32,447 nt of DNA from JACKOF01 sp041571855. Its GTDB lineage: Bacteria; Pseudomonadota; Gammaproteobacteria; Pseudomonadales; Porticoccaceae. A program made the translations under genes and the position numbers. Where the stretch lies: contig JBFFTH010000005.1 of the NCBI GenBank assembly GCA_041571855.1, positions 1 through 32,447 of the forward strand, written 5' to 3'. How positions within the stretch are numbered: the stretch's first letter is position 1; the number at the start of each line of letters is the position of its first letter. Positions 7,856 through 14,829 of the stretch are shown in pieces. The notes beneath the pieces were generated by a model. The model searched no databases, was not told where the DNA came from, and saw nothing but the letters and a program-made list of their open reading frames with translations.

Positions 7856-8310
7856 TGACTCAGGAGAAGAATGTGTCTATCCCTTCCCGACGCAGAAAAG
7901 CCCGCCAGTTACTGCTGCAGGCGCTGTACCAGTGGCAGATGTCAGGTGCCGACGTGACCGAGGTGGAGGCCGAGTTCCGCACCGACAATGATATGTCGAA
8001 GGTGGACGGGGAATTCTTCACCGAGGTCCTGCACGGTGTCCCGCGCCAGCTGGACAAGATTGATGCGGCCTACGCCTCGCACCTGGACAGAAAGCTTGAG
8101 GAGCTGGATCCGATTTCCATTTCCCTGCTGAGGATGGGGAGCTTTGAACTGATCAACCGCATCGATATTCCCTACAAGGTAGTGATCAACGAGGCTGTAA
8201 ACCTGGCCAAGAAATTTGGTCCCACCGACACCTACAAATTTATCAATGGCATACTGGACAGGGTTGCAAGCGACAGCCGCAGTATTGAAGTTGCCGCGGC
8301 AAAAAAATAG
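7855..8310 (+). CDS. nusB: Transcription antitermination factor NusB
   Basis: A 151-residue NusB, an RNA-binding protein that joins NusE/S10 on boxA for rRNA antitermination. Typical elements are the N-terminal RRRKARQLLLQALYQWQMSG, the central LDPISISLLRMGSFELI and the C-terminal PYKVVINEAVNLAKKFGPTDTYKFINGILD. The start overlaps the ribH stop by one base. The ribH-nusB pairing is widely conserved. A possible internal start lies at the ATG within the first codons' region, but the family N-terminus supports translation from near 7855. Confidence 0.96.
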   Translation: MTQEKNVSIPSRRRKARQLLLQALYQWQMSGADVTEVEAEFRTDNDMSKVDGEFFTEVLHGVPRQLDKIDAAYASHLDRKLEELDPISISLLRMGSFELINRIDIPYKVVINEAVNLAKKFGPTDTYKFINGILDRVASDSRSIEVAAAKK

Positions 8311-8320
8311 CTGAGTCACT

Positions 8321-9283
8321 ATGCCGCTGAATGAATTTGGCCTGATCGAAAAGTATTTTTCCCGAATCGGGGCCGGGTCCGACAGCGAAGTCCTGGGCGT
8401 TGGCGATGATGCAGCCGTACTGCAGTTGCCGCCTGGAGAGCAACTCGTCACCAGTGTCGACACCCTGGTTTCTGGTGTTCATTTTCCCGGCGATGCCGCG
8501 CCGGGAGATATCGCCAGCAGACTGTTGCGGGTCAATTTAAGTGATATGGCCGCCATGGGTGCCAGCCCACACTGGTTTACTCTGGCGCTAACACTGCCGC
8601 AAGCCAATGCCGACTGGTTGCAGGCATTCAGTGCAAGCCTGGCTGCCGATGCAGAAGGCTTTCGTTGTTCGCTGGTCGGAGGGGATACCACCGCCGGAAA
8701 CCTGACTCTTTCATTGACCATGCTGGGCACGGTGCCAACCGGCGAAGCCCTGCTGCGATCGGGAGCAAGACCCGGTGACAGCATCTATGTCACCGGTAGT
8801 CTGGGCGATGGTGCGGCCGCGCTTGCTCTGATAAAGGGCGCCACCGAAAATTCCCCTGAGCAACGAGAATACCTGCTCAATCGCTTCTATCGACCCTTGC
8901 CGCGCCTTGCGGAAGGACTCCGGTTGAGGGGGATTGCCTCAGCGGCGATCGATATTTCCGATGGCCTGCTGGCTGATCTTGGGCATATTGCCGAAGCCAG
9001 CGGTGTTGGCGCCGAGCTAATAGCCGGGAATATTCCGATCTCACCGCCTGTTGCCGGTAGTGACCGGGAGCAGGCTTTGCAATGGGCATTAACCGGCGGC
9101 GATGATTATGAGCTCTGTTTCACGGTATCCGAGGGCAATGCCGGCATTGTTGAGGCTATGATAGGTCTAGGCGAATTGGACGCAACCCGGATAGGGCGTA
9201 TTATTGAAGGCAGTGGCGTTGTGTGCCTGGATAAAAATGGCCGCAAGCTAATCATTGACGGTGCTGGATACCAGCACTTTTGA
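8321..9283 (+). CDS. thiL: Thiamine-monophosphate kinase
   Basis: A 320-residue ThiL that phosphorylates thiamine monophosphate to the active cofactor thiamine diphosphate. Motifs of the PurM/AIR-synthase-like superfamily are visible: GVGDDAAVL (27-34), SVDTLVSGVHF (45-55), VGGDTTAG (119-126), DISDGLLADLG (211-221) and GGDDYELCF (259-267). The start is 10 bp after the nusB stop, in the conserved nusB-thiL-pgpA order. Nothing unusual in length or motifs. Confidence 0.96.
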   Translation: MPLNEFGLIEKYFSRIGAGSDSEVLGVGDDAAVLQLPPGEQLVTSVDTLVSGVHFPGDAAPGDIASRLLRVNLSDMAAMGASPHWFTLALTLPQANADWLQAFSASLAADAEGFRCSLVGGDTTAGNLTLSLTMLGTVPTGEALLRSGARPGDSIYVTGSLGDGAAALALIKGATENSPEQREYLLNRFYRPLPRLAEGLRLRGIASAAIDISDGLLADLGHIAEASGVGAELIAGNIPISPPVAGSDREQALQWALTGGDDYELCFTVSEGNAGIVEAMIGLGELDATRIGRIIEGSGVVCLDKNGRKLIIDGAGYQHF

Positions 9284-9298
9284 CCGACGGGGGCGCTC

Positions 9299-9775
9299 GT
9301 GAACCCAAGCTTTAAACAGTTACTTCGTAATCCTGTGCAACTACTGGCGTTTGGCTTTGGCAGCGGCTTGTCGCCCAAGGCGCCAGGTACAGCCGGCACG
9401 GTGGTCGCGCTGCTGATTTTTCCACTACTGGCAAGTCTGTCACTGCCAGCCTATCTGGCGGTTGTGGTGATCGCCAGTATTGTCGGTTTTTATCTCTGCG
9501 GAGAAACGGCGCGACAGTTGGGCGTGCATGACCACCCCGGCATTGTCTGGGATGAAATTGCCGGTTTCTGGCTGGCGATGACAGCGATACCGGCGACCTG
9601 GGAGTGGATGCTGGCGGGGTTTGCGCTGTTTCGGCTGTTTGATATCTGGAAGCCGTGGCCGATTGGTTATCTGGATAAGAAAGTTCACGGCGGTGTCGGG
9701 ATTATGCTGGATGACCTGCTGGCGGGGCTGTTTACCTGGATCATTCTGATCACCTTTTCACAGCTGGCGCTCTGA
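9299..9775 (+). CDS. pgpA: Phosphatidylglycerophosphatase A
   Basis: A 158-residue inner-membrane phosphatase that makes phosphatidylglycerol from its phosphate precursor. Family motifs are GFGSGLSPKAPGTAGT (19-34), VWDEIAGFW (83-91), FRLFDIWKPWPI (111-122) and the acidic GGVGIMLDDLLAG (131-143), between several hydrophobic helices. It starts with GTG 15 bp after thiL. The next gene's ATG follows the pgpA TGA with no gap, suggesting that the protease gene is part of the same transcript. Confidence 0.95.
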   Translation: MNPSFKQLLRNPVQLLAFGFGSGLSPKAPGTAGTVVALLIFPLLASLSLPAYLAVVVIASIVGFYLCGETARQLGVHDHPGIVWDEIAGFWLAMTAIPATWEWMLAGFALFRLFDIWKPWPIGYLDKKVHGGVGIMLDDLLAGLFTWIILITFSQLAL

Positions 9776-10423
9776 ATGAGGCGAATGCTGGCAACCGCGC
9801 TTCTGCAGCTGATTGTTTTGCAGGTTGGGGCTGCGCACGCTGTCGCCGATATCCGCGTTGATGGCCTGTTCAAGGATCGTGTGGTGCTGACCGTTGACGG
9901 TCGCATGCGAATTCTGAAAGCAGGTCAAACAAGTCCCGAAGGAATAAAGCTGATTGCCAGTAACAGCCGTCAGGCCGAACTGGAGATCAATGGCCAGGTG
10001 CAGATCATGGGCGTATCGGAGCATATCTCGAGCCGGTTTGTCGCTGCTAAAAAAGCGGAAGTAAGGATTCCCGCAGGCCCTGGCGGTCATTACCATGTCG
10101 GTGGTTTTATTAACGGCCATGCCGTTGAATTTATGGTCGACACGGGCGCCACCATGATTGCCATGAGCAGCGATCAGGCAAGGCGACTCAACATCGATCT
10201 TCGCGGCGCAGAACGGGGCGCTACCAGCACTGCGAATGGTGTTGTCGAAATATCGGTTGTCGATCTTGATAAGGTGCAGGTGGGTGCGATCACGCTGCGC
10301 CAGGTTCCGGTGGCGGTTCTGGCTGGCAGCTACCCTTCACAGGTCCTGCTCGGCAACAGTTTCCTTTCCCGTGTTGAGATGATGGAATCCAATGGCGTTT
10401 TGGTGCTGAAACAAAAATTCTGA
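9776..10423 (+). CDS. Retropepsin-like aspartic protease (clan AA), probably periplasmic
   Basis: A 215-residue protein with an N-terminal signal peptide (hydrophobic core about 5-18, likely cleavage after AHA at 20-22). A region from about 25 to 80 follows, without a firm assignment. The retropepsin-like domain (about 95-215) has the active-site signature FMVDTGATMIAMS with D122 T G. It continues with the flap region (ATSTANGVVEIS) and the second conserved hydrophobic-Gly motif (QVLLGNSFLSRV). One DTG per chain means it should act as a dimer. This matches the bacterial clan AA family known as TIGR02281, whose physiological substrate is, to my knowledge, unknown. Its ATG directly abuts the pgpA stop, so it is probably the last gene of the operon. 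A promoter for ribA follows. Confidence 0.82.
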   Translation: MRRMLATALLQLIVLQVGAAHAVADIRVDGLFKDRVVLTVDGRMRILKAGQTSPEGIKLIASNSRQAELEINGQVQIMGVSEHISSRFVAAKKAEVRIPAGPGGHYHVGGFINGHAVEFMVDTGATMIAMSSDQARRLNIDLRGAERGATSTANGVVEISVVDLDKVQVGAITLRQVPVAVLAGSYPSQVLLGNSFLSRVEMMESNGVLVLKQKF

Positions 10424-10457
10424 GTTCAGACCCAACGGCAGCCGATACTGGTTAAGC

Positions 10458-10485
10458 TTTACTCAGGCGGTTTCCCCGCTACAAT
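10458..10485 (+). promoter_or_regulatory. Putative sigma-70 promoter of ribA-hisF
   Basis: TTTACT (4 of 6) at 10458-10463 and TACAAT (5 of 6) at 10480-10485 are 16 bp apart, in the 90-bp gap before ribA. A GC-rich AGCGGCC follows the -10. No FMN riboswitch could be recognised between this promoter and the GTG start only 29 bp from the -10. Confidence 0.5.
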
Positions 10486-10513
10486 AGCGGCCTGTCGATT
10501 TGCGGAGTCCCAA

Positions 10514-11107
10514 GTGACCTTAAGCTTTGTAGAAAAATCCCTGCTGCCCACTCGCTGGGGCATCTTTGACATCCATGGCTTTGATGACAGCGAGGCCGGC
10601 AAGGAGCATGTCGCACTGACCATGGGCCAGTTCGATTCTGACGAGCCGGTGCTGGTTCGCATCCACTCAGAGTGCCTGACGGGCGATGCGCTGGGCAGTA
10701 TGCGCTGTGATTGCGGTTCACAGTTGCAGATGGCAATGCGGATGATATCCGAAGCCGGTTGTGGGGCGATTTTATACCTGCGCCAGGAGGGCCGTGGTAT
10801 TGGTTTGCTGAACAAAATCAAGGCCTACCACCTGCAGGATGAAGGGGCTGATACCGTTGAGGCCAACGAAAGGCTTGGCTTTGGCGCCGATCTGCGTGAC
10901 TACAGTGGCTGCAAGGAGATGCTGGAGCACCTGGGAATAAACAAAGTCAGGTTGTTGACCAACAACCCTCGCAAGGTGGCAGCATTGGAGGAGTTGGGTA
11001 TCGATGTAGTTGAGCGAATCCCTCTGCATGCTGGTCAAAATCCTCACAACCTCAAGTACCTTGAAACCAAGATGGGCAAGCTCGGGCACTTGCCGGAACA
11101 GCACTGA
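10514..11107 (+). CDS. ribA: GTP cyclohydrolase II
   Basis: A 197-residue RibA that opens GTP in the first step of riboflavin synthesis. The zinc site is complete, with cysteines in SECLTGDALG and MRCDCGSQL. The GTP-handling motif RQEGRGIGLLNKIKAY and LLTNNPRKV are also intact. Length equals that of E. coli RibA. It starts with GTG; the N-terminal LPTRWGIFDIHGF aligns with the family. It is the functional counterpart of the zinc-less second domain of the RibBA encoded 3 kb upstream. hisF follows after 23 bp. Confidence 0.96.
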   Translation: MTLSFVEKSLLPTRWGIFDIHGFDDSEAGKEHVALTMGQFDSDEPVLVRIHSECLTGDALGSMRCDCGSQLQMAMRMISEAGCGAILYLRQEGRGIGLLNKIKAYHLQDEGADTVEANERLGFGADLRDYSGCKEMLEHLGINKVRLLTNNPRKVAALEELGIDVVERIPLHAGQNPHNLKYLETKMGKLGHLPEQH

Positions 11108-11130
11108 TCCCTATCAGAAGAGAACCCGAT

Positions 11131-11904
11131 ATGAGTTTGGCGAAGCGCATTATTCCCTGTCTTGATGTGGACAACGGCCGGGTGGTCAAGGGCGTAAAGT
11201 TTGTCGATATCCGGGATGCCGGTGACCCCGTCGAAGTGGCCAAACGCTACAACGAAGAAGGGGCGGACGAGATAACCTTTCTCGACATCACGGCAAGCCA
11301 CGAAGAGCGCGAGACTACAATCCATACCGTAGAGCGAATGGCCAGTGAGGTGTTCATACCGCTGACTGTGGGTGGTGGCGTGCGAACTCTTGCGGATATT
11401 CGTGCACTGCTGAATGCAGGTGCCGACAAGGTCGCGATCAATTCCGCTGCCGTGAAAACCCCTGAATTTGTCCGCGAGGCGGCGGAAAGATTTGGGTCCC
11501 AGTGCATCGTCGTCGCCATCGACGCCAAGCAGGTCAGTGGCGAGGGTGAGCCTTTGAAATGGGAAATCTTTACCCACGGTGGTCGCAAGCCGACCGGCCT
11601 GGATGCCGTGGAGTGGGCGGTAAAGATGGCCCAGTACGGTGCTGGTGAGATCCTTTTGACCAGCATGGACCGGGATGGCACCAAGGATGGCTTCAACCTG
11701 CCACTGACCCGGGCAGTGAGTGAGGCAGTGGATATCCCGATTATTGCCTCCGGCGGTGTCGGCAACCTTCAGCACCTGGTCGAGGGAGTGCTGGAGGGCA
11801 AGGCCGATGCTGTGCTTGCGGCAAGTATTTTCCACTTTGCCGAGTACAGCATAGCCGAAGCCAAGCAGTACATGCGTGAAAAGGGCGTCGAAGTCAGGGG
11901 GTAA
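11131..11904 (+). CDS. hisF: Imidazole glycerol phosphate synthase, cyclase subunit HisF
   Basis: A 257-residue (beta/alpha)8 barrel that, with the HisH glutaminase, makes imidazole glycerol phosphate and AICAR in histidine synthesis. Catalytic aspartates are D12 in IIPCLDVD and D131 in VVAIDAK. Phosphate-binding loops TVGGGVRT, SGGVGN and AASIFHF are present, and the sequence is canonical rather than like the O-antigen paralogues. It is detached: in related bacteria hisF usually closes a hisBHAF run, but here it follows ribA and is followed by a minus-strand small gene. It is probably co-transcribed with ribA (23-bp gap, ribosome site AGAGAA). Confidence 0.96.
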   Translation: MSLAKRIIPCLDVDNGRVVKGVKFVDIRDAGDPVEVAKRYNEEGADEITFLDITASHEERETTIHTVERMASEVFIPLTVGGGVRTLADIRALLNAGADKVAINSAAVKTPEFVREAAERFGSQCIVVAIDAKQVSGEGEPLKWEIFTHGGRKPTGLDAVEWAVKMAQYGAGEILLTSMDRDGTKDGFNLPLTRAVSEAVDIPIIASGGVGNLQHLVEGVLEGKADAVLAASIFHFAEYSIAEAKQYMREKGVEVRG

Positions 11905-11952
11905 GTACCCTTCACTCAACCCTGTGGCAGAGCAGAAGGGGCAGATTTTGAC

Positions 11953-12183
11953 CTAGCTGGCGTAGCGTGCGTCGAGTTCGAAAAATCTCAATGCTTCTTT
12001 ACCCGCCTTCTGGGCAAACTCAATGTAATCGTCGACAGCTTTGACTGCGCAATCCCTGGAGTCGAAGGGGCCGACAGAAGCGCCTTCACGGGTTGCGAAA
12101 AACCAGTAGTTATGCAGCTTGAAAAAACGGTCAGTTCTGAACTGGTTTGCAGGCCTTGCGTCACTCTTTCTGAAAGAAATCAT
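11953..12183 (-). CDS. Small conserved protein, DUF6316-like
   Basis: A 76-residue protein without signal peptide or membrane segment. The core FRTDRFFKLHNYWFFATREG followed by VGPFDSRDCAVKAVDDYI resembles, from memory, the small DUF6316 family found in Pseudomonas-like bacteria; its function is unknown to me. The aromatic-rich, compact pattern suggests a small folded beta-alpha domain. The ATG at 12183 is followed by an acceptable reading frame with no overlap. A long (139-bp) AT-rich leader separates it from ctpA, and the leader begins with a CRP-like palindrome, so cAMP-dependent control is a reasonable guess. Confidence 0.7.
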   Translation of the reverse strand: MISFRKSDARPANQFRTDRFFKLHNYWFFATREGASVGPFDSRDCAVKAVDDYIEFAQKAGKEALRFFELDARYAS

Positions 12184-12246
12184 AATTCGTACCTAACTGC
12201 CATTTCATTATTTTAGTTTTTGGGTATTTACAATAAGCCCTGTTTA

Positions 12247-12275
12247 ATTATCGAGCAGCTCAGTGCTAGCGTACA
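12247..12275 (-). promoter_or_regulatory. Possible promoter of the DUF6316-like gene
   Basis: Read on the minus strand, GATAAT (12252-12247) is a 5-of-6 match to the -10. It has a weak -35 (TGTACG, 12275-12270) 17 bp upstream. The start site would lie near 12240, about 80 bp from the centre of the CRP-like site, a distance seen for class I activation. A weak -35 is what an activator-dependent promoter would show. Confidence 0.3.
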
Positions 12276-12308
12276 GATGCTGCGAACAAACGGTGAAATA
12301 AAGCGACA

Positions 12309-12330
12309 AAATGTGACTTATCTCACATTT
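12309..12330. promoter_or_regulatory. CRP/Vfr-like binding site
   Basis: The palindrome AAATGTGA-N6-TCACATTT matches both half-sites of the E. coli CRP consensus with the correct 6-bp spacer; the full inverted repeat is 9 bp per arm (12308-12316 and 12323-12331). The only gene start it can serve nearby is the small minus-strand gene at 12183. It overlaps the ctpA stop codon (12323-12325), and the same repeat could instead form a weak AU-rich hairpin at the end of the ctpA transcript. Confidence 0.6.
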
Positions 12331-13594
12331 TAGGGTCCTGACCGAGAATGTGGGCGGCTTTAAGCAGGTTGAGAGCCTGTAGCAGCTGGTAATCCTGGGC
12401 CATGCTGTCCTTCGCTTGTGACTGTTTGTCATTGCGTTGTTGATTGTCGAGATGTCCTGACAGCTGTTTTTCCTTGATGAAATGCTGGTCGGTGAACTCT
12501 AATTCCGCCTCTGCCAGGGTTATGTCCGGGGTAATACCCTCTGCCTGAATTGATCTGCCGGAGGGCGTAAAATAACGCGCGGTGGTCAACTTGATGGCGC
12601 GCCCCTCACTGATTGGCAGCACTGACTGGACAGAGCCCTTGCCAAAACTTTCCGAGCCGATAACCAGGGCGCGTTTATTGTCCTGCAACGCGCCGGCGAC
12701 AATTTCCGATGCAGAGGCAGAGCCGCCATTGATGATAACGACGACCGGCAGGCCTGCTAACAGGTCACCCGGTTGTGCCGCAAAACTGCTGTTGGACGAT
12801 TCGATGCGACCCTTGGTTGTCACAATGGTGCCATCATCGAGAAGTGCGTCAGCGATATCAATAGATGCCCCCAGGAGACCGCCGGGATTGTTGCGCAAAT
12901 CCAGCACGATGCCCTTCAGGGCCGGCTCATCCCGTTTCATCTTTTTCAGGGCGGCTGTGAATTGTTCGCCGGTATTATCCTGGAACTGTGCGATGCGAAC
13001 ATAGCCATAACCGGGTTCCAGCATTCGACTGCGGACGCTTTTTACCTGGATGATGTCGCGAATTATCTCAACCTCAAATGGCTGCCCCTGGGCGCCGCGG
13101 ATAATTTGCAACTGAATGCCTGTTCCCTGGGGGCCGCGCATGATGTCGATGGCCTCCTGCAGCGTCATGCCTTGCACCAGCTGATTGTCGAGCTGGATGA
13201 TCAGGTCTCCTGCCTGAATCCCGGCTGCTGCTGCGGGAGAGTCATCAATGGGAGCGATCACTTTAATCAGCCCGTTTTCCATCCCAACCTCCATGCCGAG
13301 GCCGCCAAACTCGCCGGTGGCATGTTCCTGAAGTACCTCGAAATCATCCTTGTTGAGGTAGCTGGAGTGGGGATCCAGCTCGGCCAGCATACCGATAATC
13401 GCGTTTTCCAACAGCGTTTTATCGTCAATTTCCTCGACGTAGGCCTCCCGGATTTGTTCGAGTACCTGCGCAAAAGTACGCAGCTCGTCGAGCGGTAGCT
13501 GCCCTGCAGGGGGAGTTTCTGTGGCGGCAGTTTCGCCGAAACAGAAAGCGGTGAGCAGGGGTAGGGCGAGGGCAAGCAGAGGCGTTTTCTTCAT
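12323..13594 (-). CDS. ctpA: Carboxy-terminal processing protease (S41 family)
   Basis: A 423-residue exported serine protease of the CtpA/Prc family, which trims C-termini of envelope proteins, including cell-wall hydrolases in Pseudomonas. The signal peptide covers about residues 1-20 (MKKTPLLALALPLL). The PDZ domain is about 90-175 (GGLGMEV, SPAAAAGIQAGDLI). The catalytic core has Ser294 in GGSASASEI and Lys319/Gln323 in FGKGSVQ, with the spacing of known Ser-Lys-Gln sites. I chose the ATG at 13594 because it gives the signal peptide directly; a GTG at 13633 would add 13 residues ahead of it. The gene follows envC by 92 bp in the conserved gpmI-envC-ctpA order. The C-terminal tail (about 365-423) is hydrophilic. 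Confidence 0.95.
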   Translation of the reverse strand: MKKTPLLALALPLLTAFCFGETAATETPPAGQLPLDELRTFAQVLEQIREAYVEEIDDKTLLENAIIGMLAELDPHSSYLNKDDFEVLQEHATGEFGGLGMEVGMENGLIKVIAPIDDSPAAAAGIQAGDLIIQLDNQLVQGMTLQEAIDIMRGPQGTGIQLQIIRGAQGQPFEVEIIRDIIQVKSVRSRMLEPGYGYVRIAQFQDNTGEQFTAALKKMKRDEPALKGIVLDLRNNPGGLLGASIDIADALLDDGTIVTTKGRIESSNSSFAAQPGDLLAGLPVVVIINGGSASASEIVAGALQDNKRALVIGSESFGKGSVQSVLPISEGRAIKLTTARYFTPSGRSIQAEGITPDITLAEAELEFTDQHFIKEKQLSGHLDNQQRNDKQSQAKDSMAQDYQLLQALNLLKAAHILGQDPKM

Positions 13595-13686
13595 TGCACA
13601 ATTCTGTTGACAAACTGGTGACAGTGTACTCACGACAACCTCTGGGCGAAAGCCATTTCAGTAGCTGACCCTTTGCCGCTGAAACT

Positions 13687-14823
13687 CTAGCCGGATGTCA
13701 GCCACCCCTTGGGGTTGGTGGGTTTGCCGTTGTGCCTGATTTCAAAGTAGAGCCCGGACATTGTTTGTCCACCTGAATTTCCGGCGCGAGCAATGCTGTC
13801 AGCAGTCGAGACCCAGTCCCCGGTTTCTTTCAGCAGTACCTGGTTGTGGGCATAAAGGCTCATGTAACCCTCGCCGTGATCAACAATCACAAGCAGGCCA
13901 TAACCACGCAGATAATCGGAGAAGACGACTCTTCCGCTGTGGACTGCCCGGATGGTCTTGCCTTCGGGTGCTTCTAGAAACCAGCCATCCCAGGTCATCT
14001 TGGCATTCCTTCGGCTGCCAAAGCTGTGGCGCAATTTGCCTGCCACCGGCCACTGCATTTTGCCGCGACTTTGCTTGAAAGGCAGGGCTGTTTCGGGAAG
14101 CGGTATGTTTGCAATGGCCCTGTCGATTGCGTCCAGCACTTCCACAAGCCGGGCGCGCTCTTTCTGCAGCTCGGCGAGCCTCTGTCTGTCTGTAGTGCTC
14201 TGCTGTTTTAATTCCGCGAGCAGGCTTGTCCGCTGATTTTGGCTCGCCTCCAGTTGTTTTTCCTCGCTTTTCAGTTGCTCCCGGCGCTCCTGCAACTGGC
14301 TGGTTTTGGTGTCAATTTCACCGGCAAGCAGCGACAGTCTGTCCAGGGTTTCAATATACCTGTCCAGTTTTTCGGCACGCGCGGTGAGGAAATAATTGTA
14401 GTACTTGAGGCTGCGCGCAAGTCGGTCGGGGTCTTCCTGGTTCAACAACAACTTTACCGGTTCCTCGCGACCCAGTCGGTAGGCCATGTTGATCTGCTGA
14501 TAGATAAGCTGTTGCTGTTTTTGCTTGTTTGCTTCCAGTTCACTTTGCTCACTTCTGAGCGCGCTCAGCTCGCGGCTAAATGCTGCCAGTTGATTTTCAA
14601 GTTCGGCGATAGTTTTCTGGATGCGACCGCGCTCAATTTCGGCCTTGCGCAGTTGGTGGTTGAGACGTTCACGCTTGCCGGCATTTTTTTGCAGCGCGTT
14701 TTCGATATTTCTGATGTCTGAACTGACTGCCTTGAGCTTTTTCTGTTCTTCCCTTTCGTCGCCCAGTGCAAGCTGGAAGCAGGCCAGGAAGATCAGGGCC
14801 AGCAGCAGGGTGGATCGAAACAT
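13687..14823 (-). CDS. envC: EnvC-like murein hydrolase activator
   Basis: A 378-residue periplasmic activator of septal amidases. The signal peptide is residues 1-21. A long coiled coil runs from about 24 to 240 (many Glu, Lys, Gln and Leu heptads). The C-terminal LytM/M23-like domain (about 255-375) includes MQWPVAGKLRHSFG, VVFSDYLRGYGLLVIVDHG and SLYFEIR-type residues. The metal site is degenerate: tryptophan 278 stands where active M23 enzymes have the first histidine, and GLYFEI replaces the HxHFE motif. Loss of these ligands is the hallmark of EnvC, which activates AmiA/AmiB rather than cutting peptidoglycan. The ATG at 14823 lies 6 bp after the gpmI stop. Confidence 0.92.
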   Translation of the reverse strand: MFRSTLLLALIFLACFQLALGDEREEQKKLKAVSSDIRNIENALQKNAGKRERLNHQLRKAEIERGRIQKTIAELENQLAAFSRELSALRSEQSELEANKQKQQQLIYQQINMAYRLGREEPVKLLLNQEDPDRLARSLKYYNYFLTARAEKLDRYIETLDRLSLLAGEIDTKTSQLQERREQLKSEEKQLEASQNQRTSLLAELKQQSTTDRQRLAELQKERARLVEVLDAIDRAIANIPLPETALPFKQSRGKMQWPVAGKLRHSFGSRRNAKMTWDGWFLEAPEGKTIRAVHSGRVVFSDYLRGYGLLVIVDHGEGYMSLYAHNQVLLKETGDWVSTADSIARAGNSGGQTMSGLYFEIRHNGKPTNPKGWLTSG

Positions 14824-14829
14824 AAACAG

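Noticed and set aside
11044..11919. 291-codon open frame antisense to hisF and the end of ribA
   Set aside because: It spans two genuine genes and has no recognisable protein features.
11908..11940. CCCTTC/GAAGGG inverted repeat between hisF and the DUF6316-like gene as a terminator
   Set aside because: The 21-base loop and short, delayed T run make it too weak to call.
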